Shown: piece by piece, positions 1-8,521 of the stretch
Layout: each line of letters begins with the position of its first letter
How positions within the stretch are numbered: position 1 is the stretch's first letter
Program-made: the position numbers and the translations under genes
Assembly (NCBI RefSeq): GCF_026151165.2
Contig: NZ_CP117849.1
Location: 372,001-436,000, forward strand
From: Cryobacterium sp. SO2
Lineage (GTDB): Bacteria > Actinomycetota > Actinomycetes > Actinomycetales > Microbacteriaceae
DNA length: 64,000 nt
Reading direction: 5' to 3'
The notes under the pieces: model-generated
Told to the model about the DNA's origin: nothing
The model's input: the letters and a program-made list of their open reading frames with translations, nothing else
The model's database searches: none

Positions 1-603
1 GAAACCCAGGATCGAGGTGTTGTTTGCTCGATCCTGGGCGGCCTCGGCCATCTCGACGGCACCACGGTGGTGGGCGATCATGAGGGTGAGGAAGGTGCGC
101 TCGGCCGCCACACCGCTCGCGGCCGTGAGCTCGGCGATCTGGTCGTCGGTGGCGAGGCCCGGCATCGGGTCCCCCGGGGTGTGCGCACCTGCACTGCTGT
201 CACCGGCGTCGTGGGCGTGAGTCGACCCCGACCGGCCCGGCCGGGTCATCCACGTCATCGACGGCTCGGGTCCGGCCTGCGACAGGTTCCACTCGGTGAG
301 CCAACCGTAGAGCTGCCCAGCCTGCTGTGACTGGGTGAGGGCGATGTCGTACGCGAGCCTGCGCACGTCGACGTCGTCGGTGCGATCGCGGATGATCATG
401 GCCAGCTCAGCGCCCTGCAGGTGGTGCACCTGCATGTCGCGGGCGAACCCGGCCTCGGCGCTCGTCGCGGTGGGGGTGGGATTGTCCAGGGTGCTCAGAC
501 GGCCGACGGCGAACCCGGCCAGGCCGATCATTACGGCCGCGACCGCGGCCGTGACGATCAGCGCGACGCGGCGCGCGCCGAAACTACGCCTTTCCGGGGG
601 CAT
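1..603 (-). CDS. DUF305 family protein, C-terminus cut by the window edge
   Basis: The reading frame runs from an ATG at 603 to the first base of the window, giving 201 residues without a stop, so the C-terminus lies outside. Residues 12-34 form one hydrophobic segment (signal anchor). The exported part carries two DUF305 (ferritin-like fold) hallmarks: FARDMQVHHLQGAELA, and near the edge LMIAHHRGAVEMAE. In the family these His-rich helices are thought to bind metal, often copper. The start overlaps the last 20 bases of the upstream DUF3105 gene on the same strand, so the two are probably one translationally coupled unit. This DUF3105-DUF305 pairing is common in actinobacteria; its biochemical role is not established. 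Confidence 0.85.
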   Translation of the reverse strand, partial: MPPERRSFGARRVALIVTAAVAAVMIGLAGFAVGRLSTLDNPTPTATSAEAGFARDMQVHHLQGAELAMIIRDRTDDVDVRRLAYDIALTQSQQAGQLYGWLTEWNLSQAGPEPSMTWMTRPGRSGSTHAHDAGDSSAGAHTPGDPMPGLATDDQIAELTAASGVAAERTFLTLMIAHHRGAVEMAEAAQDRANNTSILGF

Positions 604-1279
604 CGAGACCGCCGGTGCACGGGGCGCCGGGTTCCGGCACCGAGTTGCTCTGCCAGTACTCCTGGATGAACTCGGCGATGCGCTCGTCGTCGACGGAGTC
701 GACTCCCAGCTGGGAGTTCCAGCCGCTCAGCACGATCGGCGACGGCAGGCCGTCGAACGGCGACAGGATGACATAGGTCGACGGCAGGAGACCGCGCAGG
801 GCGGCGAGGTCGTCATCGCTGATGGCGGGGTCGTAGGTGATCCAGAGCGCGCCGTGCTCCTGCGCGTGGACGGCGTTCTCGTTCGGCACCGGCTCGGTGT
901 AGACGCCGCAGTTGAGCCAGGTCGGGTTGTGTTCGCCGCCGGCCGGCGGGGTCTGCGGGTAGCTGACCGGCGTGGTGACGTGCGCCGCGGTGTTCTCGAA
1001 GGTCTGCACGCCCTCGATCGTGGCACCGGTGCCCCCACCGGCGGTGTAGCTGGGGCTCTTCGGGGTGAGCACGACCGAGGTGATCACCAGACCCACGACG
1101 GCGACGGCGGCCGTGATGCCCGCGATGAGGCCGATGCGCCGGTTGCGGGCGCTGCGCTTCTGCTCGCGGTGGTACTGCTCCAGCTTTTGCGCCCGTTGGG
1201 CGGCTCGTTGCTGTTTGACGCCGGGCTTGGCCGACGACGACGATGATCCGGACGGGCCGGTGGGCGGGGCAGGGGTCAC
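584..1279 (-). CDS. DUF3105 domain membrane-anchored protein
   Basis: The 231-residue product has a polar, Lys/Arg-rich cytoplasmic stretch (residues 18-48, QRAAQRAQKLEQYHREQ), one transmembrane segment at about 49-71, and an extracytoplasmic DUF3105 domain. Family landmarks are the GGEHNPTWLNCGVY motif and the VHAQEHGALWITYDP motif, which carry the conserved His, Cys and Glu. Function in the family is unknown; the pattern suggests a metal-binding exported domain. It is the first gene of a minus-strand pair with the DUF305 gene, overlapping it by 20 bases. The ATG at 1279 is supported by AAAGAGGCC just upstream. Confidence 0.85.
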   Translation of the reverse strand: MTPAPPTGPSGSSSSSAKPGVKQQRAAQRAQKLEQYHREQKRSARNRRIGLIAGITAAVAVVGLVITSVVLTPKSPSYTAGGGTGATIEGVQTFENTAAHVTTPVSYPQTPPAGGEHNPTWLNCGVYTEPVPNENAVHAQEHGALWITYDPAISDDDLAALRGLLPSTYVILSPFDGLPSPIVLSGWNSQLGVDSVDDERIAEFIQEYWQSNSVPEPGAPCTGGLDAPGKA

Positions 1280-1396
1280 GGTGGGCCTCTTTCGTTTGCT
1301 GTTCTCTCATTCGAACGCATGGACCGTGGCCGAGCCTTCCCCCGGCCCCGATCTCACAGACGGTTCACAGGCTGGTCGAGGCCTGCGCCCGCGGAC

Positions 1397-1409
1397 TAGA
1401 GTGAGGGAG
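1397..1409 (+). promoter_or_regulatory. Candidate -10 element of a leaderless transcript
   Basis: TAGAGT at 1397-1402 fits the actinobacterial TANNNT -10 pattern. Six bases later lies the G of a GTG codon at 1409, the usual distance to a transcription start. The transcript would begin on the start codon of the cysteine-rich leader peptide, as in leaderless actinobacterial mRNAs. No convincing -35 hexamer is seen. Confidence 0.5.
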
Positions 1410-1450
1410 TGATCATTCTGACGTCGTGTCCCTGTCGCTGCTGTCTCTAG
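1409..1450 (+). CDS. Cysteine-rich leader peptide (candidate cysteine attenuator)
   Basis: A 13-codon frame, GTG to TAG, encodes MIILTSCPCRCCL: four Cys in the last seven residues, clustered immediately before the stop. It lies 102 bases upstream of the cystathionine beta-synthase start, in the only gap before the transsulfuration genes. A -10-like element exactly six bases upstream of the GTG suggests a leaderless transcript. Mycobacteria are known to use leaderless polycysteine small ORFs upstream of cysteine genes as ribosome-dependent attenuators. By inference, stalling at the Cys codons when cysteine is scarce would change access to the cbs ribosome binding site. A short inverted repeat, CCGGT/ACCGG (about 1502-1519), lies between the peptide and cbs. 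The peptide is too short to be proven coding by composition alone. Confidence 0.65.
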   Translation: MIILTSCPCRCCL

Positions 1451-1552
1451 CCGACCCACGCACCCCTCACTTTCGGTTCCAGGACCGCCCATTCACAGGC
1501 ACCGGTCTCTCCCACCGGCACCGCACCACGTCTCCCAGACGAAGGATCATCC

Positions 1553-2917
<1,365 letters not shown>

Positions 2918-2945
2918 CTCCACGATTTTTCGAAAGAGACCCGTC

Positions 2946-4106
2946 ATGAGCACTACAGAGAACAAGAAGTTCAACACCATCGCCATCCACGCCGGTCAGG
3001 AGTTCGACCCGACCACCGGTGCTGTCATCCCGCCGATCTACCAGACCTCCACCTACGTGCAGGAGAGCATCGGGGTGCTTCGCGGCGGCTACGAGTACAG
3101 CCGCGGCGGCAACCCCACCCGCACCTCGCTGGAGACCATGCTCGCCGCGCTCGAGGGCGGCAAGCACGGCCTGTCGTTCGCGAGCGGCCTCGCCGCCGAG
3201 GACAGCCTGCTGCGTGCGGTGCTCACGCCCGGCGACCACGTGGTGCTCGGCAATGACGTCTACGGCGGCACCCACCGGCTGATCAACCGGGTGCACGGCG
3301 CCTGGGGCGTGCGCAACACCACCGTGGAGATGAGCGATCTGGCCGCCGTCGAAGCCGCGATCATCCCCGGTGAGACCAAGATCCTCTGGGTGGAGACGCC
3401 GAGCAACCCGCTCATGAAGATCAGCGACATCGCCGGCCTGGTCGAGGTCGGCCACAAGTACGGCGTGCTCGTGGTGGTGGACAACACCTTCGCCTCGCCC
3501 GCCCTGCAGCAGCCCCTCGCCCTCGGCGCCGACGTCGTTGTGCACTCCACCACCAAGTACCTCGGCGGCCACTCCGACGTCATCGGCGGCGGCCTGGTCA
3601 TCAACGACGACGAGCTCGCCGAGAAGACCGCGTTCATCCAGTTCGCGGCCGGACCCGTCTCGGCGCCGCTGGATGCCTGGCTCACCGTGCGCGGCATCAA
3701 GACCCTCGCGGTGCGCATGGAACGGCACAGCAGCAACGCGCTCACCATCGCCCGGTATCTCGAGACCCACCCGGCCATCGAGAAGGTCTACTACCCGGGC
3801 CTGGAGAGCCACCCCGGCCACGAACTCGCGAAGGCCCAGATGAGCGCCTTCGGCGGCATGCTGTCCCTCGCGTTCCACGGCGGCGAGAGCGCGGCCCGCC
3901 TCTTCGCCGAGTCGATGCACCTGTTCCAGCTGGCCGAATCGCTCGGCGGCGTGGAGTCCCTGGTGAACTACCCGTCCGAGATGACGCACGCCTCGGTGCG
4001 CGGCACCGAGCTCGAGGTCGCCACCAACATCGTGCGCCTCTCCGTGGGCATCGAAGACATCGACGACCTGCTCGCCGACCTCGCCCAGGCGCTGCCCGCC
4101 GCCTGA
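2946..4106 (+). CDS. metB: Cystathionine gamma-synthase/gamma-lyase family PLP enzyme
   Basis: 386-residue Cys/Met metabolism PLP enzyme (fold type I). Recognisable landmarks are IAIHAGQEFDPTTGAV at the N-terminus, the YEYSRGGNPTR substrate/PLP motif, LWVETPSNPLMK, and the PLP lysine in VVHSTTKYLGGHSD (Lys204). In actinobacteria this subgroup is annotated as cystathionine gamma-synthase, but some members act mainly as gamma-lyases. Directly downstream of cbs, a lyase role completing homocysteine-to-cysteine conversion is as likely as a synthase role; sequence alone does not decide. The gene is preceded by GAAAGAGA and shares the cbs transcript. I see no strong terminator in the short gap to the convergent gene at 4132. 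Confidence 0.9.
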   Translation: MSTTENKKFNTIAIHAGQEFDPTTGAVIPPIYQTSTYVQESIGVLRGGYEYSRGGNPTRTSLETMLAALEGGKHGLSFASGLAAEDSLLRAVLTPGDHVVLGNDVYGGTHRLINRVHGAWGVRNTTVEMSDLAAVEAAIIPGETKILWVETPSNPLMKISDIAGLVEVGHKYGVLVVVDNTFASPALQQPLALGADVVVHSTTKYLGGHSDVIGGGLVINDDELAEKTAFIQFAAGPVSAPLDAWLTVRGIKTLAVRMERHSSNALTIARYLETHPAIEKVYYPGLESHPGHELAKAQMSAFGGMLSLAFHGGESAARLFAESMHLFQLAESLGGVESLVNYPSEMTHASVRGTELEVATNIVRLSVGIEDIDDLLADLAQALPAA

Positions 4107-4131
4107 CCGGCGAGCGGATGCCCGCGGTCGG

Positions 4132-5238
4132 TCAGCCGATCCGGGTGAGGACGGTGAACGACATCGTAGTGTTCGAGCCGTCGATGCAGGTCTGGTACAG
4201 CAGGTCGTAGCCGCGCGGAACGTCGCCGATGCCCTGCGTGTTGGCGTTGAGCACCGCGGCGACGCCGCCCACCAGGTAGGTGCCCGAACGCACCCCGGAG
4301 AGGGTGATCACGGTGCCGCTGCCGGGAAACCACGCCCCGCCGCAGGACCAGTGTTCGGCGATGACGGCCACACCGTAGTTGCCGGTGACGTCCACCGCGC
4401 CGTTGCAGGCGTCGATCTCGGTCTGGAACCCGCTCGTCCAGACGTACTTGTCAACCGAGGCCGGCCCGGCCGGCGCACCGTCGTCTCCCGGGTCCGCGGT
4501 GCCTCCGCCCTGGGCGGCCTGGGCGGCCTGTGCGGCCTGGGACTCCTGGGCGGATGCGGCGGCGGCGGCCGCGACCCGTTCGGCCTCGGCGGCCTCGACC
4601 CTGGCGGCTTCGACCCTGGCCGCCTCGACTCTGGCTGCCTCCTCGGCCGCGAGCCTCTCCTGCTCTGCCTGCCAGCTGGCGACGGCCGCCGTCACGGCGT
4701 CTGCTGTGCCGTCGAGAGCGTCGGCTACCTCGGCCAGGTCGGCGCCGTTCGTGAGGGGCATCCGCTGCAGGGTCTGGGTCGCCCGCGCGAGGTCCGGCGG
4801 CGAGAAGAACCTGCCGCCCGAGCGAAGCGGGTCGGCCTGCAGTGCGGCCCGGTCGACCACCTTCTCGGCCCGTCTGACGGAGGCCGTGGTGGAGCGGATG
4901 CTCTCGGCCAGGACTGTGCGCGCCTCCTCGTCGAGCACCCGGCCGGCGCTGTCGGTGAGCGTGGCCCTGGCGTCGGCAAGCACGGCGTCGGCGTGGACGA
5001 TCGCGGCGGTCGCCGTGCGCGACGACGTCGGGAAGCCGTCGACGGCGGTGAGTCGTGGCGCCGCCGCCGACGCCGACGCCACGACCTGGCTCGTGTCGAG
5101 TGTGAGGGCGGTGCCGGCCAGCAGCAGCGGCACCCCGATGAGCGCGAGCAGTGCGGCGGGCGCGTTCCGGTGGCCGTGCGCGGACCGCGGAGCGCGGCTC
5201 GGCGGGCGAATCTCCGTGGGCGTTCTCGCTGAGCGCAT
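4132..5238 (-). CDS. Secreted hypothetical protein with Ala-rich coiled coil
   Basis: I do not recognise a named family. The chosen ATG at 5238 gives 368 residues: a basic N-terminus, a hydrophobic segment (AALLALIGVPLLLAGTALTL, about 26-45), a helical region of roughly 100 residues, then a long Ala/Glu/Arg coiled coil. That coil contains the triple repeat AARVEA AARVEA ARVEA near residues 205-225. A Gln/Ala/Gly-rich linker follows. The C-terminal domain of about 100 residues starts at YVWTSGFQTEIDACNG and contains three Cys, which could form disulfides outside the cell. A longer in-frame start exists (5346) but adds a polar stretch before the signal. It converges with metB and is divergent from the cyclase gene. 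Confidence 0.7.
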   Translation of the reverse strand: MRSARTPTEIRPPSRAPRSAHGHRNAPAALLALIGVPLLLAGTALTLDTSQVVASASAAAPRLTAVDGFPTSSRTATAAIVHADAVLADARATLTDSAGRVLDEEARTVLAESIRSTTASVRRAEKVVDRAALQADPLRSGGRFFSPPDLARATQTLQRMPLTNGADLAEVADALDGTADAVTAAVASWQAEQERLAAEEAARVEAARVEAARVEAAEAERVAAAAAASAQESQAAQAAQAAQGGGTADPGDDGAPAGPASVDKYVWTSGFQTEIDACNGAVDVTGNYGVAVIAEHWSCGGAWFPGSGTVITLSGVRSGTYLVGGVAAVLNANTQGIGDVPRGYDLLYQTCIDGSNTTMSFTVLTRIG

Positions 5239-5508
5239 GGCTGCCGTCCCTGGCCGGCCCCGTTCGGGAAGGGACGGCCCAGACAGTAAACGCCCGCGCG
5301 TCAAAGCTGAATAGTCCTCATTACCGACTGCGGCCGGCCTGATCACCCCCAGTTCGGGGCCGGTGGGAGTGAGTCCGAGCCCAGGTCATGGCGGAAAATC
5401 GACGCAGAGTGGCCGGTCACAGGTCGCCGCGGGTCACCCGGCTCGGCACACTGGAACCTCACCCGACGGGCGCCCAGCCGACGGACAGACCCAGCAGGAG
5501 AACCCCGC

Positions 5509-6183
5509 ATGACGACATCCCACTCCCGCCTCGTCGAGCTCAGCCACGAGATCAGTGCCGGCCTGGTCACCTACCCCGGGCTTCCGGTCCCGGTGATCAC
5601 CCCCCACCTCACCCGGGCGGACTCGCGCAGCAACTACGCGGCCGGCACCGAATTCGCGATGGACACGATCACCATGATCGGCAACACCGGCACCTACCTG
5701 GACAGCCCGTTCCACCGCTTCGACGGCGGAACCGACCTGGCCGGGTTGCCCCTGGACTCCCTGGCCGACCTGCCCGCCCGTGTCTTCAGGCACGACCAGG
5801 CGACCGGGCGCGGGATCCCGGCGACGGTCTTCGCCGGGGAGCAGCTGGCCGGCACCGCCGTGCTGCTGCAGACCGGCTGGGACCTGCACTTCGGCACCCC
5901 GGCCTATGCGTCCGGTGCACCGTTCCTCACCGAGGCCGGCGCGGAAGCCCTGGTTGCGGCCGGCGTGACGCTGGTGGGGATCGACTCGCTCAACATCGAC
6001 GACACCGAGTCAGGGGGAACCCGTCCGGCGCACTCGCTCCTGCTGGCCGCGGGCATCCCGGTCGTCGAGCATCTCACCGGCTTGGCCGCCCTGCCCGACC
6101 GGGGAGCGCACTTCTTCGCCGTGCCTCCGCGCGTGCGCGACTTCGGCACCTTCCCGGTGCGGGCATTCGCCCGGCTGCCCTAA
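5509..6183 (+). CDS. Cyclase-family (kynurenine formamidase-like) metal hydrolase
   Basis: 224-residue member of the PF04199 cyclase family, which includes KynB formamidase and isatin hydrolase and opens amide or ring C-N bonds using Mn or Zn. The N-terminal VELSHEISAGLVTYPG is typical. The metal motif, normally HxGTHxDxPxH, reads NTGTYLDSPFH at residues 59-69: Asp65 and His69 are kept but both leading His are Asn59 and Tyr63. NTGTYLD variants form a real subgroup of the family, so this may be an altered metal site rather than a dead enzyme. The ATG is preceded by AGGAG. It is monocistronic, ending at a long palindromic element. Confidence 0.8.
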   Translation: MTTSHSRLVELSHEISAGLVTYPGLPVPVITPHLTRADSRSNYAAGTEFAMDTITMIGNTGTYLDSPFHRFDGGTDLAGLPLDSLADLPARVFRHDQATGRGIPATVFAGEQLAGTAVLLQTGWDLHFGTPAYASGAPFLTEAGAEALVAAGVTLVGIDSLNIDDTESGGTRPAHSLLLAAGIPVVEHLTGLAALPDRGAHFFAVPPRVRDFGTFPVRAFARLP

Positions 6184-6191
6184 CCGAGGGA

Positions 6192-6259
6192 CAACCGTTC
6201 CCCACCCGGACAAGTGCACCCGGTGCGCCGGGTGCACAAGTCCGTTCGGGGAACAATTG
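6192..6259. repeat. 68-bp palindromic intergenic element, copy 1
   Basis: A nearly perfect palindrome fills the gap between two convergent genes (cyclase and GH42). Core arms read GTGCACCCGG and CCGGGTGCAC around a GTGCGC-like centre; outer arms are CAAC..TTCCCC and GGGGAACAATTG. A second copy at 53780-53847 aligns without gaps over 68 bp with 52 identities. At one stem pair the two copies co-vary (A-T here, G-C there). It probably acts here as a bidirectional terminator, though no T-tract is present. Confidence 0.75.
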
Positions 6260-6283
6260 TGCGGGGGAGCGGAGTGGGGCGGG

Positions 6284-8314
6284 CTACCGGACGGAGCGCA
6301 CCACGCGGGTGAGCCCGGCGGGCACCAGCACGGTTCCCCCGACGACCGTGTTCGTGAGCAGCTCGGTGCCGGTGGCAGGCACCGCCTGGTCGGCATCCGT
6401 GTGGTTGATCAGGAAGACGAAATCGGCGGTGTCGCTGGACCGGGTGACCGACTCCAGGCCGCCTATGACCCGGGCCGGGGCGATACCGGCCGCGGTGAGC
6501 ACGTCGAGCAGCAGTGAATCGAGGTCGTTGCCGATGAGCTTGGTGGACAGGTACCAGGCAACGCCGTCGCCGAAGGCGTTGCGGGTGATGGCCGGCCCGC
6601 CCGCCGCGGGCCCGTCCACGTACCTGGCCAGGACCTGGGCGGTGGACACCTCGATATCGTCGGTCCAGGCGCTGCCGGTGCGGGAGTCACTGAGGGTGAC
6701 GGTCTCGCTCTCGTGCAGCGGGAGGAACTCGGGGATGCTGAGGCCGAGCACCTCGCGCAGGGCTCCCGGTGCTGCACCGGCGTAGACGGTGTCGTTCTCG
6801 TCGACGATGCCGGAGAAGTAGGAGACGAGCAGGTGGCCGCCGGCTCGCACGTAACCGGTGAGGTTCTCGGATGCTGCGGGCCCGGCCAGGTACAGGCTGG
6901 GTGCGATCACGAGGTCATAGCCGCTGAGGTCGCCGGTCGGGTGGGCGAAGTCCACGGTCACATTGCGGTTCCACAAGGCCGTGTAAAAGGCTTCGATGCG
7001 CTCGCGGTGCCCGAGCTCCACACTTGGACGCCACTCGAAGTCCTGGGCCCAGAACGACTCGGTGTCCCAGAGCAGAGCGACCCTGGCGCGCACCCGGGAG
7101 GAGCGCACGTCGGCGAGCTCCCCGAGGGCCTGGCCGAGCGCCACGACCTCTCGCCAGATGCGGGTCTCGGCGCCCGCGTGCGGGAGCATCGCCGAATGGA
7201 ACTTCTCCACGCCGAACCTGGAGGCGCGGAACTGGAAGAACAGGATGCCGTCCGCTCCGCGGGCGAGGTGCGAGAGCGAGTTGCGGGCCAGTTCGCCGGC
7301 CCGCTTGGCAATGTTGCGCGGCTGCCAGTTGACCGCCCCGGTGGAGTGCTCCATCAGGATCCAGGGCGCCCCGCCGGCCAGCGACCGGGTGAGGTCGGCA
7401 TCCATGGCCAACAACACGTGGTTGTCGGCGCGTTCGGCCACCAGGTAGTGGTCGTTCGAGACGACGTCCACCTCGCGGCTCCAGCGCCAGTAGTCGGCGG
7501 AGAGGCAGTTGGTGGCCATGAAGTTGGTGGTGACCGGGATGTCGGGGGTGAAACGGCGAATGACGTCGCGTTCGTTGATGAAGCACTCGAGCAACGCGTC
7601 GGAGGTGAACCGGTGGAAGTCCAGGCGCTGCGCCTGATTGCTCACCGAGGCGGACTGCCGGGGTGCGTCGATCTCGTCCCACTCGCCGTAGACCTGGCCC
7701 CAGAAGGTGGTGCCCCACTTCTCATTGAGGACCGCCAGGGTGCCGTAGCGGGTGCGCAGCCAGGCCCGGAACGCGGCGACGGAGTAGTCGTCGTAGGAGT
7801 CGCTGATCGGTGCGCCGTATTCGTTGTGCACGTGCCAGAGCACGAGCGCCGGGTGGTTCTTGTACCGGCGGGCGAGCTGTTCGGTGATCTGGGCTGCGGC
7901 TCGGCGGTAGTCCGGGCTCGACGGGCTGACCATGCCGCGGGAGCCGTTGCCCAGGGTGATGCCCTCGCGCGTGACCGGGCGGGAGTCCGGGTATTTCTTC
8001 CAGAACCAGGCCGGCGGAGCGGCGGTGGGCGTGGCCAGGTCGACGTCGATGCCGGCCGCGTGCAACAGCTCGATGATGTCGTCCAGCTGGCTGAAGTCGT
8101 ATTCACCCTCGCGGGGTTCCAGGATGCCCCAGGAGAAAATTGCGAGGCTCACCAGGTTGATGCCGGCCTGCTTCATCAACTCGATGTCCTCGAGCCAGGT
8201 GGCGCGCGGCCACTGCTCGGGGTTGTAGTCGCCGCCGTAGCGGATCCCGGTCGTGCCGTTCAGCAACCGCTGCATGGCGGGGGAATCGGCGGGTGGTGGG
8301 GTCTGGATCGACAT
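6284..8314 (-). CDS. Beta-galactosidase, glycoside hydrolase family 42
   Basis: 676-residue GH42 retaining enzyme hydrolysing terminal beta-D-galactosides. The N-terminal TIM barrel begins GIRYGGDYNPEQWPR, a GH42 signature. The acid/base Glu165 lies in VHNEYGAP, and the nucleophile Glu322 in ILMEHSTGAVNWQ. The trimerisation (Rossmann-like) domain follows at about 400-600 and a small beta domain ends the protein. No signal peptide is seen, so it works in the cytoplasm on imported oligosaccharide. It is divergent from a sugar ABC operon, and the shared 207-bp region holds two LacI-type operators, so both sides are probably induced together. Length is normal for the family. Confidence 0.95.
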   Translation of the reverse strand: MSIQTPPPADSPAMQRLLNGTTGIRYGGDYNPEQWPRATWLEDIELMKQAGINLVSLAIFSWGILEPREGEYDFSQLDDIIELLHAAGIDVDLATPTAAPPAWFWKKYPDSRPVTREGITLGNGSRGMVSPSSPDYRRAAAQITEQLARRYKNHPALVLWHVHNEYGAPISDSYDDYSVAAFRAWLRTRYGTLAVLNEKWGTTFWGQVYGEWDEIDAPRQSASVSNQAQRLDFHRFTSDALLECFINERDVIRRFTPDIPVTTNFMATNCLSADYWRWSREVDVVSNDHYLVAERADNHVLLAMDADLTRSLAGGAPWILMEHSTGAVNWQPRNIAKRAGELARNSLSHLARGADGILFFQFRASRFGVEKFHSAMLPHAGAETRIWREVVALGQALGELADVRSSRVRARVALLWDTESFWAQDFEWRPSVELGHRERIEAFYTALWNRNVTVDFAHPTGDLSGYDLVIAPSLYLAGPAASENLTGYVRAGGHLLVSYFSGIVDENDTVYAGAAPGALREVLGLSIPEFLPLHESETVTLSDSRTGSAWTDDIEVSTAQVLARYVDGPAAGGPAITRNAFGDGVAWYLSTKLIGNDLDSLLLDVLTAAGIAPARVIGGLESVTRSSDTADFVFLINHTDADQAVPATGTELLTNTVVGGTVLVPAGLTRVVRSVR

Positions 8315-8332
8315 TGGTCTCGGGCTCCTTTT

Positions 8333-8350
8333 ACTGTGTGCGCTCCCAGT
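8333..8350. promoter_or_regulatory. LacI-type operator 1, GH42 side
   Basis: The 18-bp sequence ACTGTGTGCGCTCCCAGT is an imperfect palindrome (7 of 9 pairs). It shares its right arm CGCTCCCAGT with operator 2 at 8419-8436. The half-site GCTCCCA matches the CebR/BglR-type LacI operator TGGGAGCGCTCCCA known in streptomycetes. It lies 18 bases upstream of the GH42 start codon, where binding would block that transcript. Confidence 0.65.
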
Positions 8351-8392
8351 TCTAACACAGTGCTGTGACAGAAGCCAGATGCAGGGCCCTTG

Positions 8393-8421
8393 TTGACAAT
8401 GGAAAATTTGTGTGGATTACT
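8393..8421 (+). promoter_or_regulatory. Candidate promoter of the GH42-linked sugar ABC operon
   Basis: TTGACA at 8393-8398 is a consensus -35. A 17-bp spacer leads to ATTACT at 8416-8421, a weak -10. Operator 2 (8419-8436) overlaps the -10 and start region, a layout for direct repression. Confidence 0.5.
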
Positions 8422-8436
8422 AGTACCGCTCCCAGT
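8419..8436. promoter_or_regulatory. LacI-type operator 2, ABC side
   Basis: ACTAGTACCGCTCCCAGT repeats the 10-base arm CGCTCCCAGT of operator 1, with 6 of 9 palindromic pairs. The two sites are 86 bp apart and in the same orientation, one per divergent promoter. The LacI gene at 11824 closes the operon and is the obvious candidate to bind here. Confidence 0.6.
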
Positions 8437-8521
8437 CGCATCGTCCAATCGCCGTCGCGAAGACCTGATGATCCACCAGGGGCGCCCACTCACAGCACCA
8501 GCATTCATCAAGGAGGACGAG

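Noticed and set aside
4351..5314. Plus-strand frames opposite the secreted coiled-coil protein
   Set aside because: The Gly/Leu- and Ala/Ser-rich translations are mirrors of the Ala/Glu/Arg coiled coil; the minus-strand product has a proper signal segment and start.
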